Below, one piece after another: positions 1-10,571 of a stretch of 64,000 nt of DNA (positions are counted from its first letter, which is position 1; every line of letters begins with the position of its first letter). The DNA is taken from the NCBI GenBank assembly GCA_905220665.1, contig CAJNAR010000001.1, forward strand, positions 186,001 to 250,000, in the 5' to 3' direction. Origin of the DNA: Albugo candida (taxonomy: Eukaryota; Oomycota; Peronosporomycetes; Albuginales; Albuginaceae). Both the position numbers and the translations under genes were made by a program. Below the pieces are notes generated by a model. That model was not told the DNA's origin. It was given only the letters and a program-made list of their open reading frames with translations, and ran no database searches.

Positions 1-717
1 ATAATCTCTATTGGGGATAAATTCGAGCTTTATTTTTCCGATTCGACTGAACGCGTGCATTCGCTTGAAGTCAGGTCAGATAAATCCGAAGCTTTGATTT
101 CGCAGAATGTCCTAACGGCGCTATGTAGCATGAGCGACTACATTGATGAAACTTCACCCAAAGCACCGTTGCATTCCATTGGAACGTTACGCGCAAGAAT
201 AAAAGGGTTTCTCGAAAATATTGAAGCATCAAACCAACAGCCTAAAATTTCCGAAGGTTTTCATCCGACACAACGAACTGAACGGGATGAGTATGAGTTT
301 GAAAACAGGGGCACACGATATCCATCGGTACGGATACAACCATTTACAGTGTGCGATTGATACGACTTCATCGCATCCTAGGTCGGTTCAGGGGATGTGT
401 TCATGCCGTCACGAAGTGGAGGTGATCCTGGAATGCTAGTGGGACCAAATCATGAAATTTTCCGCCGCCGTCAAGATCCTGCACGTGGAATCGTACCAGG
501 GGCGAGGTTTGATCCATTTGGCCCGGTCATGGGTCCCAACATACCATCACGCGACGGTAACATGCCATTTCCAGCTGCACCGCGTCTTCCATTTGGGGAT
601 CCTAATCCGGATCATCTGCGAATGCCTCGCGACGATGACAATGATGATTTTGGCTTCTCCAGTCAGCCAAGGCGAGATTTTAGCCGCTCATCCGGCTCCA
701 GTTTTCCTTATTTTTAG
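1..717 (+). CDS. PSMF1: PI31-like proteasome regulator, 5' partial
   Basis: C-terminal part of a PI31 protein, a proline-rich regulator that binds the 20S proteasome. Two exons are visible: 1-348 (open from the window edge, frame 1) and 382-717. A very short 33-nt GT-AG intron (349-381) joins them in phase 0. The second exon carries the family hallmarks in order: a GSGD-V-F-MP segment, GGDPGMLVGPNHEIF, the core PGARFDPFGP, and NPDHL near the end. PI31 proteins end in a similar proline- and glycine-rich, disordered tail, as here (ending SSFPYF). The N-terminal FP domain lies mostly upstream of the window. Identity is firm from the core motif; the tiny intron is inferred from frame continuity, and RNA data could shift it. 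Confidence 0.85.
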
Positions 718-813
718 TTCAGGTCAATAATCATTTTGTGGTCTAATTCCTTTGTAAGTCCCATCTCATTAAATGTTGTTCGAAGGTGATCTGAATTGCA
801 TATTTCGCACTCA

Positions 814-1188
814 ATGTTCGCCAGAAAATCTTCGAAAGCGCTAGTCAAACTGTTTGACCAACAGAAGCGCTATGGAGGTTCACTCGTCAAGAATAAACAT
901 GTCGAGGTAAGTCTAATAATCTATCATGTCGACCTTATTTGTGCTTATACAGATACATCGCGTTAGAATTACAACAATTGGCGCGGTGATTCAGAAAAAC
1001 GATTTGCATTTGACAAGGAGTTTTTCATTCAAATAACAGTTTGGGGCATCATACCATTCAGTGCTTACTGGGTTCTAGCCGATGAAGAACTGGTAAGTAC
1101 TGATTTCAGTTGTTCTTTCACCTGAGCACATATTTGCTAATAGCGTAAACGACACGCACTATACCAAAAACGAATTGAGAATTCATAA
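814..1188 (+). CDS. Small single-span membrane protein, 87 aa, possibly mitochondrial
   Basis: Three short exons, 814-906, 967-1092 and 1144-1188, join in phase 0 through introns with GTAAGT donors. The 87-residue product has a basic N-terminus (MFARKSSKALVKLFDQQKRY) and one hydrophobic stretch around residues 50-67 (FFIQITVWGIIPFSAYWVLA). A charged tail (DEELRKRHALYQKRIENS) follows. Basic start, single span and charged tail resemble small accessory subunits of mitochondrial inner-membrane complexes, but I cannot name a family. The TAA stop at 1186 is followed by 23 further sense codons in the same frame, so the real C-terminus may be longer. Splice signals and frame agreement make a real gene likely. 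Confidence 0.6.
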
Positions 1189-1644
1189 CAAGCTCCAAGG
1201 GACGAACACGAGCTAGCAGTACGTGCACAATTGGTGGAACATCAACTCATAATCTAGAAATATGAATCCGGAAGGGACGTAGTCTTTGCTTTCTTGTAAA
1301 CTCACGGGGAGGTTTACCGCTCCAAATCGCATTCTACGCTTTCGATGAAACAAGTTCTAATTTCGAAATCTGCTGACCGCTTGGAATTTGTGGTGCTTCC
1401 CACTACCATGCTCTCGATGCTGACTCTGACTGTCAAGTATACCGAACTTGTGCACCATCGATCGACTACCAGATCCTCTCATCGTAAAAAACGGATGCGA
1501 AAGACTCGCTCTATTTGTTCCGCTCATTCTAATGCGGGGACACGCATCCACGCATCTAAGCACGCAATAATGCCCAGGATTTTACAGCTTGCTTCGCAAA
1601 AATAATTCCATGCGCACCACATAGAAATTGTACTAAGTTCGTAG
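1189..1644. other. Intergenic stretch without a convincing gene
   Basis: The first part (1189-1254) is an in-frame open extension of the upstream small gene. The remainder holds overlapping open frames on both strands around 1345-1605 with no recognisable motif, no clear splice signals and basic or serine-rich compositions typical of chance frames. It probably contains the 5' flank of the PIGG-like gene. Confidence 0.4.
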
Positions 1645-4600
1645 ATGGCGAATATGGTTGACCGTTATCTCATGCAAAGCTTGTGCATAATTGCTTTGAT
1701 TGCCGTATATTTGTGTGCATCTGGCCTCATTCACTTGGACGAGGTTTTTAGTTCCGAGTCGCATCGACAAGCGCCTTTGCAAACAGAGTCCATATCGCAT
1801 GAACTCACTACCATACATAATGGAGATCGTGACACCCCATATGATCGATTGGTTTTCGTGCTCGTGGATGCACTTCGCGCCGATATGGTTCTTGGTAAAG
1901 ACAAAATGTACGAAGGTCATCAGCTGAAACAAAGTAATACAACCCTTGGCAATCTTGAACGCTATATGGAGTATACGCACGGTCTAATACTTGAAAATCG
2001 CGCACTTGCGTACGTGGCTGAAGCAGGCATTCCCACAGGTTTGTTTTATTCATTGGCAATGCAAACACACAAATTTGAGATATTGTTGTGAAGTAACAAT
2101 GCCGAGATTGAAGGCTTTGATGACAGGAAGATCTCCTGCATTTATCGACATACTAAAGAATTTCAATTCTGTTGCATTACATGAAAGTAATTTGATTGAG
2201 AAGCTCTACAAAGGTACTGTTGTGACTTTTGTTGAGAAAATGCTAATATATAAGTGCTTTGTTGATCCCAGCTGGAAAAAAGATCGTGTTTTATGGGGAC
2301 GACACCTGGCTTCGACTGTTCCCTGATCATTTCATGCGGCATGATGGAACATCCAGTTTTTTCACCCGAGATACAGTCGAAGTTGACTGGAACGTGACAA
2401 GACATCTGAAAGACGAGCTGGATCCAGCATTCAATGACCCAAAAAGTAAGGATTGGGATGTGTTGATCTTGCATTATCTTGGCGTCGACCACGTTGGCCA
2501 TTTACGAGGACCACGTTCAAAGATGATGGAAGAGAAGCTCAAGGAAACGGATTCCGTCATTCGCACATTACATGAGAACATTCAGCTACAGGACAAACAA
2601 AGAAAATCTAGAGATCCCGAAGCAAAATCCACTCTCGTGGTACTATGCAGCGATCACGGCATGTCCGAAGTAGGAAATCATGGTGGTGCTAGTGTTGAGG
2701 AATCTTCTGCCTTAATGCTTTTTTTATACGCAGAAGATGACATTATTCGTGATCGAGATTCTTCAAGAATAATTTCGAGAAAACTGCAGATTGATCTTGC
2801 CCCAACTCTTTCAGTACTTCTCAATGTCGATATTCCTGAGTTGAGCAGTGGTCTTTTGATAAAAGACGTGATAGAGCATGCTAGCAACATGAAAAATGAC
2901 TTCGGTGATGACCAGCAAAATAGTGGCACCAAGTATCAACTGATTACATGGTTCAAGAATTACCAACAGCTATATAATGTGGCGGTGGAACTTTATCCCG
3001 ATGATGAGAAGACATTGAAAAATCGGCGCAAGGCTCTACTGGAAAGCGTAAAAGGAGCGCTGCGATCTAATCAAAAGAGTACATTAGTCAAAGAATTAGC
3101 AGACGTCCAAACAAAGACTGAAAAATTACAACGTATGATTTTGAAAACGAAAAGCACAAGTGCGACTTATAATGCAGTGAGCATATACAGTGGAATTGCC
3201 TTGCTATTATCGTGCACTTTTATTGGAATGGAACGACGAATACGAGGTCGGTCTTTCAAGTATATCAAAAGTGCTCATTTCACTGCAGGTTGTTGCCTCG
3301 TGCAGCTGATGAGTCTTGCATCGAGTTCGTTGATTGAAAACGAACATGCGACCTCGTTCTGCATGGCCTCTACACTTTTGCTCTTCCAACTCATCCAACA
3401 ATGTAAGATGGACGGAATCAACAAAACCACATGCAAGTCTCACTTTCTTCCGCTCGTGGTAACAATGATTTTCATACGAATTCTACGGATGCGTAACCAA
3501 GTCGCTAATTATGGTAGACTGAATGGCCTGATGGTCGATATTGGTGTCGCAGGCAACGAGTTTGCGGAAAATGATTCCCTATCGATATTGTCCACAGCGC
3601 CAATCATGACTATAAAACCGCTATGGCTGTACTATGTTGCGATTTGGACGTTTTTGACGTTAAGGGTGCAGAGAGCTGGATGGAGATGCACACCACTCGC
3701 ACTAAATGAACAAAGAAGTGATCAAACGAGAAAATCATACTGGCTTATGCAGTTGACATCCTTCACTCTGGCTCAAGTATGCTCATTTTGTACCCATTGG
3801 CACTTGGAAAATTCTTTGACTGGCGACGCACTGTGGTGGAGAGATCCTGATATGTACGCAAGACTTGTGTATTATGCAACAATACTTAGTCTCATCACAT
3901 GGATGCTTCAAAAGCTTTGGCTTCGCTACAAGAGTCAGAAGACGATCGGAGCCCTAAGTCAAGACTTCTTCACGGTCGAATTAGCTGTGTGGCCGGTTGT
4001 TCAGCTTGTCCTACGATCAGCACATCTTCCAACATTAGCGGTACTTTGCATCCTACTGTGGCTGGTCCCCGAGATATTACATATCATTCAACAATATCAG
4101 ACAAATTCTCTTGATGTGGAATCTTTCCTGGCTATTTTTACCATCTTGATTGCTCAGGTAGCATTTTACGCATTGGGCAATTCTCATCTCGTGAGTACGG
4201 TTGACATTAGTCAAGCATACCATGGATTATCTGCCTACTCACAGGTACGAAAGACAATCTTCAATAAGCAAAGATACTGAAATATTGCAACTGCAGGTTC
4301 TGGTTGGCGGTATAAGTTTCATCAATGTATTCTGCGGCCCTATTTTGTGCTTTCTGAATTTCGCACAGTGGTTGCTACACGTTTTTATCGAAAAAAGAAA
4401 GGCACCGCAATTGATTTCTTGCCATCGCACTATCATGATCATATTTGGCTATCAGACATTACGATTTGGATTGTACAGGTTTGTTAATCAATGCAACTAC
4501 TTTGGGCTGAGCAGGCCTTTTCCAATAGCGCCATTGTGTACTGGATGCGGTTCCATCTCTTTATCTGGAGTGTTTTTGCACCTAAAGTAAGCCTTTATTC

Positions 4601-4774
4601 ACATGGAATCGCTTGTGTGGCCACTGACTATTTATTTATTGCGCATAGCTACTGTATGAGATTGCATACTCGAGCTTCATTTATCTTTTTCTATTTGTGC
4701 TAGCTTGCGTGCTCAGAGCGGTTGGTATTGAGGAGACGAATATGGAATTGCAGGATTCAGAGCACGTTAAATAA
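1645..4774 (+). CDS. PIGG: GPI ethanolamine phosphate transferase 2 (PIGG/GPI7 type)
   Basis: ER-membrane enzyme adding ethanolamine phosphate to the second mannose of GPI anchors. Exons: 1645-2038, 2094-2213, 2272-4244, an exon in 4297-4478, 4515-4586 and 4649-4774. After an N-terminal signal anchor the luminal phosphatase-fold domain shows the metal/nucleophile motifs: LVDALRAD, VTMPRLKALMTG (nucleophile Thr), FYGDDTW, LGVDHVGH and CSDHGMSEVGNHGG. The C-terminal half is a series of membrane helices ending in RFHLFIWSVFAPKLLYE, a signature shared by PIGG and PIGO. Length and absence of a PIGN- or PIGO-specific layout favour PIGG. The exon at 4297-4478 is problematic: its start reads best in one frame and its end in another. 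A 59-nt intron at 4310-4368 restores the frame but removes a conserved-looking helix. Confidence 0.85.
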
Positions 4775-4919
4775 CAAATTGATGGTATCAGAACCCAATG
4801 CCTCGTCTTTTTATTCGTTCCACTTCTCTTTATTCACAATTTATCCCGACATGCGGACGATATGCATGATAAAAAGCAGCTAGAAATTGTAAAGCGTTGC
4901 AAGCTACTTTGCAACATTC

Positions 4920-5461
4920 TTATGTGCTACCGACATCTTCCTTCTTCGAAATGATTTGTTCGACTCCACAAGCTTTCAGAACAGTGACGACCAGTTGCTT
5001 TCCAGCCTCAAAATCCGCACGAATTTCTTGCTCTAGCGTTTCAGGATATTCAGGTAGTTTGATATCTTCTCGGGTATCTCCGCTGTCTTCCATGATACTC
5101 ACAAAGCCATCCTCCGAAATGTCCAGAAGCGTATACTCTTTACGCGAGACAAATGGAACTTCAGTGGTGTGGGTTGATGGTACGATATCTTCTAACTTTT
5201 TATTCGTGAAGATGTTCAACGCCGTAAAGTTGCATTTTGCATGCCCATGTTTGCCGGTTTTCGAAGTTGAAACGTTGACAACCTATTTTTGTGAATGAAA
5301 ACATCAACACTAATGTTCTCTGCGAAATCAAGTGTACGTACTTTGCAAGGTTGGCCCTTGATCATGATAAAACCTCCCTTTCTGATCTGCCCTGCTTCAG
5401 AAGGGTACGTGTCGGACGCACCAGCATCGGTAGAAGCAAAAGAGTAATCGTCAGTCGACAT
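4920..5461 (-). CDS. EIF5A: Translation factor eIF5A
   Basis: Translation elongation/termination factor that relieves ribosome stalling and is modified to hypusine. Exon 1 is 5461-5342 and exon 2 is 5282-4920, with a 59-nt intron (5341-5283) opening with GTACGT; the product is 160 aa, the normal family length. The hypusine loop STSKTGKHGHAKCNFTAL lies at the start of exon 2 and its central lysine is intact. It is followed by IFTNKKLED and the C-terminal OB-fold. The start at 5461 (MSTDDY) is preferred over an in-frame ATG 27 nt upstream because it matches the usual eIF5A N-terminus. It is transcribed divergently from the ADF/cofilin gene. Confidence 0.95.
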
Positions 5462-5569
5462 TGTGGTCTCTGAGTTGATGTTCGTCAAAAGAACTGGTGG
5501 CGGGCCAGAAATAACGATTAGCCTAGGATAAGCACGATTAACTCTATTTTAGGATTGGTCCTAGGAACA
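5462..5569. promoter_or_regulatory. Short divergent intergenic region, probable bidirectional promoter
   Basis: Only 108 bp separate the start codons of eIF5A (minus) and ADF/cofilin (plus), so the 5' UTRs and promoters of both highly expressed genes must share or overlap this interval. No specific core element was identified with confidence. Confidence 0.45.
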
Positions 5570-6128
5570 ATGGAGCCGCATATGAAAACTGGCGGAGTCG
5601 CCAAATCTATCCGTCATCATGAGGATATTGCAGCAGCCACAATAACTCCTGAAGAAAATATATATGAAGAATATAAGAACTTGAAACTGCGTCGACGTTA
5701 CCGCTTTATTATAATGAAAATTATCGAAGCCAAAGTCGTAATTGATTCGTCAGCACCGCCTACAAGTTCATTTGATAGTTTTATCGCCGCATTGCCCGAT
5801 GCAGAGTGCCGATATGCAGTGTATGATCACGAATTCACAACCACTGATGGTCGAAAAAGCAGTCGTTTATATTTTGTTACTTGGTAGACTTGTTCATGCA
5901 AAACTCTATTAAATTTTCAAGTCTAAAAGAAGCGTTTGCATTTGTAGGATTCCCCAAAGCTCTGCACCAGGATACAAGATGGCATACACACATGCGAAGA
6001 ACACCATTCGTACGCAGCTGGAGGGTATCTACGATCTGAATGCAGTGACGAAACAAGAAATAATTGAGGTTCTCGGAGCAGCAACCCCAAAAGATTCGGA
6101 TTCAGGTAGCGACTTTGAAGATGATTAA
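5570..6128 (+). CDS. Actin-depolymerising factor / cofilin
   Basis: Actin filament-severing protein with a single ADF-H domain. Exon 1 (5570-5883) and exon 2 (5948-6128) are joined by a 64-nt intron that splits a tryptophan codon. Visible family segments are YKNLKLRRRYRFIIMKI, CRYAVYDHEFTTTDGRKSSRLYFVTW and, in exon 2, APGYKMAYTHAKNTIR, the long actin-binding helix that ADF proteins place after the W-x-P-x-x-AP segment. The product is about 164 aa with an acidic tail (DSDSGSDFEDD). A second in-frame ATG at 5582 could be the real start. Length is slightly above the typical 140-150 aa because of the tail. Confidence 0.93.
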
Positions 6129-6300
6129 GCAGAGTCCGTGGCGTGTAGTGATTGCTTTGCATAAACAATCGATTATTTGTACTGACTTTTACTCATTCCT
6201 TCGTTCATCACTGAAGGCTTGCCTCAAAGCATGAGTCCGAACAAGAAGTAAAGACTTCAGACAGACTACCTGCATTAAACAAGCAATTATATATTCACAT

Positions 6301-6721
6301 TTAGGAAAAATACTTGCCTTTCTTATAGCAACTCATACACAATCGATGCCTCAATTTCTTCTCATTGCATATGTGGCATGTCTGGAAATGTACGATATTG
6401 ACCAGTCGTTTGCTAGGATGATTGTTGCGAATTCGCTTTCGTGAGCGAGTAACCTGATAGATAAACACGTCAATGTAGTCATGAACAGAGGTCAAACGAA
6501 AAACACGTCATTGTAGTCATGAATAGAGGTCAAACAAAGAACACTACCTTTGACTTTGGTGCTGCCAGCCACAACGCATCCAGTAGAGGATTCGTGCTGA
6601 CAGAGGCCTGATCGCTTGTGTTTAATGATGGAATAAGCTTCGGGCAGTAGCCCAACGCGGTAATTGACTCGTATAAGCGATTCTGGAGCTGCAAAGCTGC
6701 TCTTTTCACCCAGAGTGCCAT
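6301..6721 (-). CDS. MRPL32: Mitochondrial large-subunit ribosomal protein bL32m
   Basis: Structural protein of the mitochondrial ribosome. Exon 1 (6721-6548) and exon 2 (6453-6301) are joined in phase 0 by a 94-nt intron, giving 108 aa. The mature L32 region starts at the junction: APKSKVTRSRKRIRN resembles the basic PKxKTSxSRRRxR segment of bacterial L32. It is followed by a zinc-ribbon CxxC...CxxC (CHICNEKKLRHRLCMSC). The first ~50 residues before it are an N-terminal extension, consistent with a mitochondrial presequence, as known for MRPL32. It ends tail-to-tail with ADF/cofilin. Confidence 0.85.
6463..6538. repeat. 38-bp tandem duplication inside the bL32m intron
   Basis: Two adjacent 38-nt units, 6463-6500 and 6501-6538, differ at three positions. 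Both lie within the intron of the bL32m gene and account for its larger-than-average size. Confidence 0.9.
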
Positions 6722-6862
6722 TCAAAAATTATCAGAGCCTCTCAATTCGTGAATTGTACTGTACAAGTAATGAATTGTGATAAGCTCGATATCTTTTTAG
6801 CAATCTTAAATCGTAAAGTAAACCAACTCTCTCTCAATAAATCGTGAGCTATTTTAGTAAGC

Positions 6863-7856
6863 ATGACGCTCAATCAAAGACGTTTATCTATCTCGAATGC
6901 AAACGCCCTGAAACACTTCAACACACTCCGATCCAAACTAGAAAATAAACAAGTGGTTATCTTTTTGGACTATGACGGTACTCTGTCACCCATTGTGAAT
7001 GATCCATTAGCCGCAATTTTGTCCCCGGAAACTCGGCAGACGATTGCACAACTCAACGAACATTTTGTGACTGGAATCATTACAGGGAGATCGCTGAGTA
7101 AAATCCAAGAATTTGTTCAGCTACCTCAGTTGTACTATGCAGGATCCCATGGATTCGACATCGCGGGCCCAAACAACACGAGCATCAAAAATCAAGTTGC
7201 TGTAGAGTTCCTGAAAGACTTGGAAGCATTACGAGACGCATTGAAAGAAGGTGTTCAAGGAGTTTCCGGTGCGCAAGTGGAAGATAACTTGTTTTCGATT
7301 TCGTTACATTATCGGTAAAATTTGTATCGAATACCATGGAGCAAAACTCAGTACTTTCTGCATAGTAACGTGGACCCGATGAACCAGCAAAAGATAGCAG
7401 ACTTGGCACATGAGGTGGGAAGCCGCTACCCATCCATCCGGTACGAGAGAATTTGAATGTGATGTTTTTTTACGCATACCATTTCGTTCCTAGCTGCAAC
7501 CAAGGGAAAATGGTTTTTGAATACAAACCCAAAATGGATTGGAACAAAGGCAAAGCCCTACTTTGGCTTCTTCATGAGCTGAAACTGGATAACCAAGACG
7601 ACGTATATACGATTTACATCGGGGACGATACCACAGATGAAGATGCGTTTTGTGTTCTTAACGACACTAGCAATCCTTCAGGTAAGTCTCCGAAAAAGTT
7701 CGTGACCAGGTATAAGTATTTCACAGTAACAACATCACAGGGGTGGGTATCCTTGTAAGTGATCATAGCAAAGTGACTGGTGCTTCATACACACTGCAAG
7801 ATACCAATGAAGTTCGCGTTTTCCTAAATGAATTGGTGAAGTTTGGCCGAGGCTAG
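6863..7856 (+). CDS. Trehalose-6-phosphate phosphatase (OtsB/TPP type)
   Basis: HAD-superfamily phosphatase converting trehalose-6-phosphate to trehalose. Four exons: 6863-7314, 7366-7440, 7494-7681 and 7741-7856. They give 276 aa with frame kept across introns of 51-59 nt. Motif I is LDYDGTLSP (nucleophile Asp and acid/base Asp), motif II ITGRS, and the C-terminal GDDTTDEDAF is the Mg-binding motif of TPPs. MDWNKGKALLWLL provides the K-G-AL cap-core signature. It is a stand-alone phosphatase about the size of bacterial OtsB rather than the large TPS-TPP fusions common in plants and oomycetes; whether that reflects transfer or duplication cannot be told here. Confidence 0.92.
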
Positions 7857-8392
7857 AGTGGATTCTAAGCTAGTCCGTGGAGGTTATGATGCTTTGATAA
7901 CCTGACCACGCGCCATTTTGATGTCGGATTAATCTTTTAAATCGACATGATTGCTGTACTTTGATTGTGACAAGTCAAAACTCGATTTCGTTCTCTGTGT
8001 CCTTAAATTCAATACCAATCTGGCTTCTCGATGTATCACGTTAGAACCAAATCCGATTTTAATGTTTCGTCAATGCAATGCTCCTGCTCTATTATGAACA
8101 AGAGTCCCAAGACTACTTTCTCTTCGAATTTCCACATGTAAAGATGTACGTATTGCTAGGTACTTCATTCTTAGATGATTGATACGAGTTTGAACGATTG
8201 AAAGCTCTTCGATTTTGTGCAATACGGTTAGTAGCCTAATAATTGAGACAGTGATCAAGTGCTTGTGGTCAAAGTATTAATTTCTAGAAAGAAACTGGTA
8301 TCATTTCTATACAAACCGTTAGAAGATAGGTAACCAACAAATATCTTGACAGTAAGCAATACATTTTTGCGCACACACAAGGGGTCAAGAGA
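7857..8392. other. Intergenic region between the phosphatase and ubiquilin genes
   Basis: About 536 bp without a supported gene. A 62-codon open frame on the minus strand (8258-8070) has no recognisable motif and no associated splice signals. The interval presumably holds the 3' end of the phosphatase transcript and the ubiquilin promoter. Confidence 0.4.
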
Positions 8393-10152
8393 ATGGTACA
8401 ACTAAATGTAAAAACAACAGGCGGACGAGTTGTCTCTATTGATGTAGAGCTCGATCAGTCTATCTTAGATTGTAAGCAATCGCTCTCGGCAATTTTGGAT
8501 GTTCCAATCGAGCAGCAACGTCTCATCTTTCGAGGAAAAGTTCTCAATGATACAGCAAATCTTTTGAGTTATGGTAAGTGCATGCACATTGCCTCCTTGA
8601 CAGCCTTTCTTGTGCAGCTTACAATTATTCACTGAAAGGAATTAAAGATAAAGAGACGATATACTTTGTGAGAGGCTCTGCACGCTCTACCAACTCAGGC
8701 GTGAGCTCAAATGAGGCGCAGAATGTTAATGCGTCCAACACGTCAACCGTCCCCGCTGTAGATAACGAGCGGAGGTCCATAACTCTTGGTACGGCTTCTT
8801 CTAACGGCACTAACAATATGATGGGGGGCTTTCCGATGTCGTTCAACTCGAATGAATTAAGTGCTGCGAATGGTGTTGGTATGTTTGGATTACCAGATAT
8901 GTCAACAATGCAGCAGAATATGTTACGGAATCCTGAGATGATGCGTCAAATGATGGACTCCCCTCTATTTCAAGGGCTTCTTGACAACCCGGATGTGCTA
9001 CGATCTACCATTCAAAGCAATCCAGCGATGCAGCAATTGTTGGAGCAGAATCCTCAGCTGAATCACATAATGAACGATCCTGAACTTATGAGGCAAAGCA
9101 TGGAAGCAATGCGTAATCCTGTAGCGATGCGAGAGATGATGCGAAATCAAGATAGTGCACTTCGAAACATCGAAAGTCATCCGGAAGGATTCAATATGCT
9201 GCGTCGGATGTATCATGATGTTCAGGAGCCGCTACTTGATGCAGCCTCTACTGGCGTCGGTGCACCGCGGGTTCCAGCCTTCACAATGCCTGGAGTTACT
9301 AGTACTACACCTGCGGCAGATTCTACACAGAGCTCTATACCGGGCATTGGTGGCTCAATGCTTAATTCTGGCAATGACTTTCAGGCTGCAAATCCTTGGG
9401 CATCAGGTAATGTGATCGGTATGATTTTGATCGGGAAGCCCTCATGAGACAAGAATTGAACAGGCAATAGTAATAATCTGCGTACACCGAGCCAAGGTAA
9501 TAGTAGCCCATGGCCACCATTTGGCAATGATGTTGGGGTACCGGGGACCGAGCAAAGCGGAAATACACAAGGAATGGCGCAGTTGCTATCAAATCCTGTC
9601 ATGCAAACGGCAATGTCTCAGTTTTTGAATAATCCACAACAATGGATACAGCAGATGGAGCAAACAAATCCAGATCTTGCAGCGATGCTTAGTGCAAACC
9701 CACAAGCGCAACAAATGCTCCAGAATCCCGATATGATGCGTTCGATGCTCAATCCTCAAAATATGCAAGCAATCCTACAGCTTCAGGGTGCATTAGATCA
9801 ACTGCAAGCTGGTGGGGTTCTCCCAAGGTATGATTGTCTACGCTTACAAGATCACGATTTAACCGGTTTCACGCGCAGCACTGAACCATCTGGTTCCAAT
9901 GTCAGCTCATCTGGCCTTGGTCTACGTACTGGTACACCAAATCCTTTCTCCCTTCTTAGTTCCTTATCAGCGGGATCTCCTGCTATCACTACCAACCCGG
10001 GTCTATCGAACCCCGATCAGCTATATGCATCACAGCTTACTCAGCTTAACGACATGGGTTTCAGCGACCGGGAACAAAACATTCGAGCCCTACAAGCAAC
10101 TTCAGGCAATGTTCATGCTGCTGTAGATCGCATATTGAGCGGGTTGTCTTAA
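8393..10152 (+). CDS. UBQLN: Ubiquilin / Dsk2-like ubiquitin shuttle protein
   Basis: Shuttle factor bringing ubiquitylated clients to the proteasome. Exons 8393-8573, 8639-9406, 9464-9827 and 9879-10152 give 528 aa. An N-terminal ubiquitin-like domain (residues 1 to ~75, KTTGGRVVSIDVELDQSI... LIFRGKVLND) is followed by a first STI1 block rich in NPxMM/NPxV repeats. A second STI1 block follows (SNPVMQTAMSQFLNNPQQWI...), and a C-terminal UBA domain (QLNDMGFSDREQNIRALQATSGNVHAAVDRIL). This is the UBL-STI1-STI1-UBA order of the family. The last intron (9828-9878) is exactly 51 nt and stop-free in frame, so it could also be retained to add 17 residues. Confidence 0.95.
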
Positions 10153-10571
10153 TAGGGAAAATACATCATACAGTCTCCTTCTGCATGTAAAAGTCTGTGA
10201 CATCGATATAGCTACATACACATATTGCTATTGCGACACTGTTCTTACTGTGCAAACAGCGTCGAGAAAATTAAATACTGTCGTTCACATGTTGCGCATC
10301 GTTCTGCGGAGAAAAAGGAACTTGATTGATGAACCACTCCGCCGGAAATGCTAAAATTGCTGCGCTGTGCAATGAGCACTACTTAAATGCATTGACTAAT
10401 AGATGCTGCAGCTTTCAATTGTCACGTTTTCATTCGTCCAACACACGAAATCTATATCCAATCCTGAGCGGCTCTATTTTATATGCATGTTTTTATTGGC
10501 TGCCTTCCCGGAAATATATAAATAGCTAAGATCACTAAGAAAGCAGGCTAAAGCTGTCAAGTTGAACCCCT
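10153..10571. other. Intergenic; duplicated upstream flank of kinesin copy A begins at about 10401
   Basis: No gene supported. From about 10401 onward the sequence is nearly identical to the reverse complement of DNA ending at about 52180, so the kinesin promoter and 5' UTR are part of the duplication. Left of 10401 the similarity stops abruptly, apart from a short AAATGCATT shared near the break with a 7-nt length difference. Confidence 0.6.

Noticed and set aside
1345..1605. 86-codon plus-strand frame before the PIGG-like gene
   Set aside because: Composition is Ser/Arg/His-rich with no domain or splice signal, and an opposing frame overlaps it; probably chance.
10326..10529. Short plus-strand open frame upstream of kinesin copy A
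   Set aside because: It crosses the boundary of the duplicated unit; its counterpart near copy B has a different N-terminal half, which marks it as promoter DNA rather than a gene.
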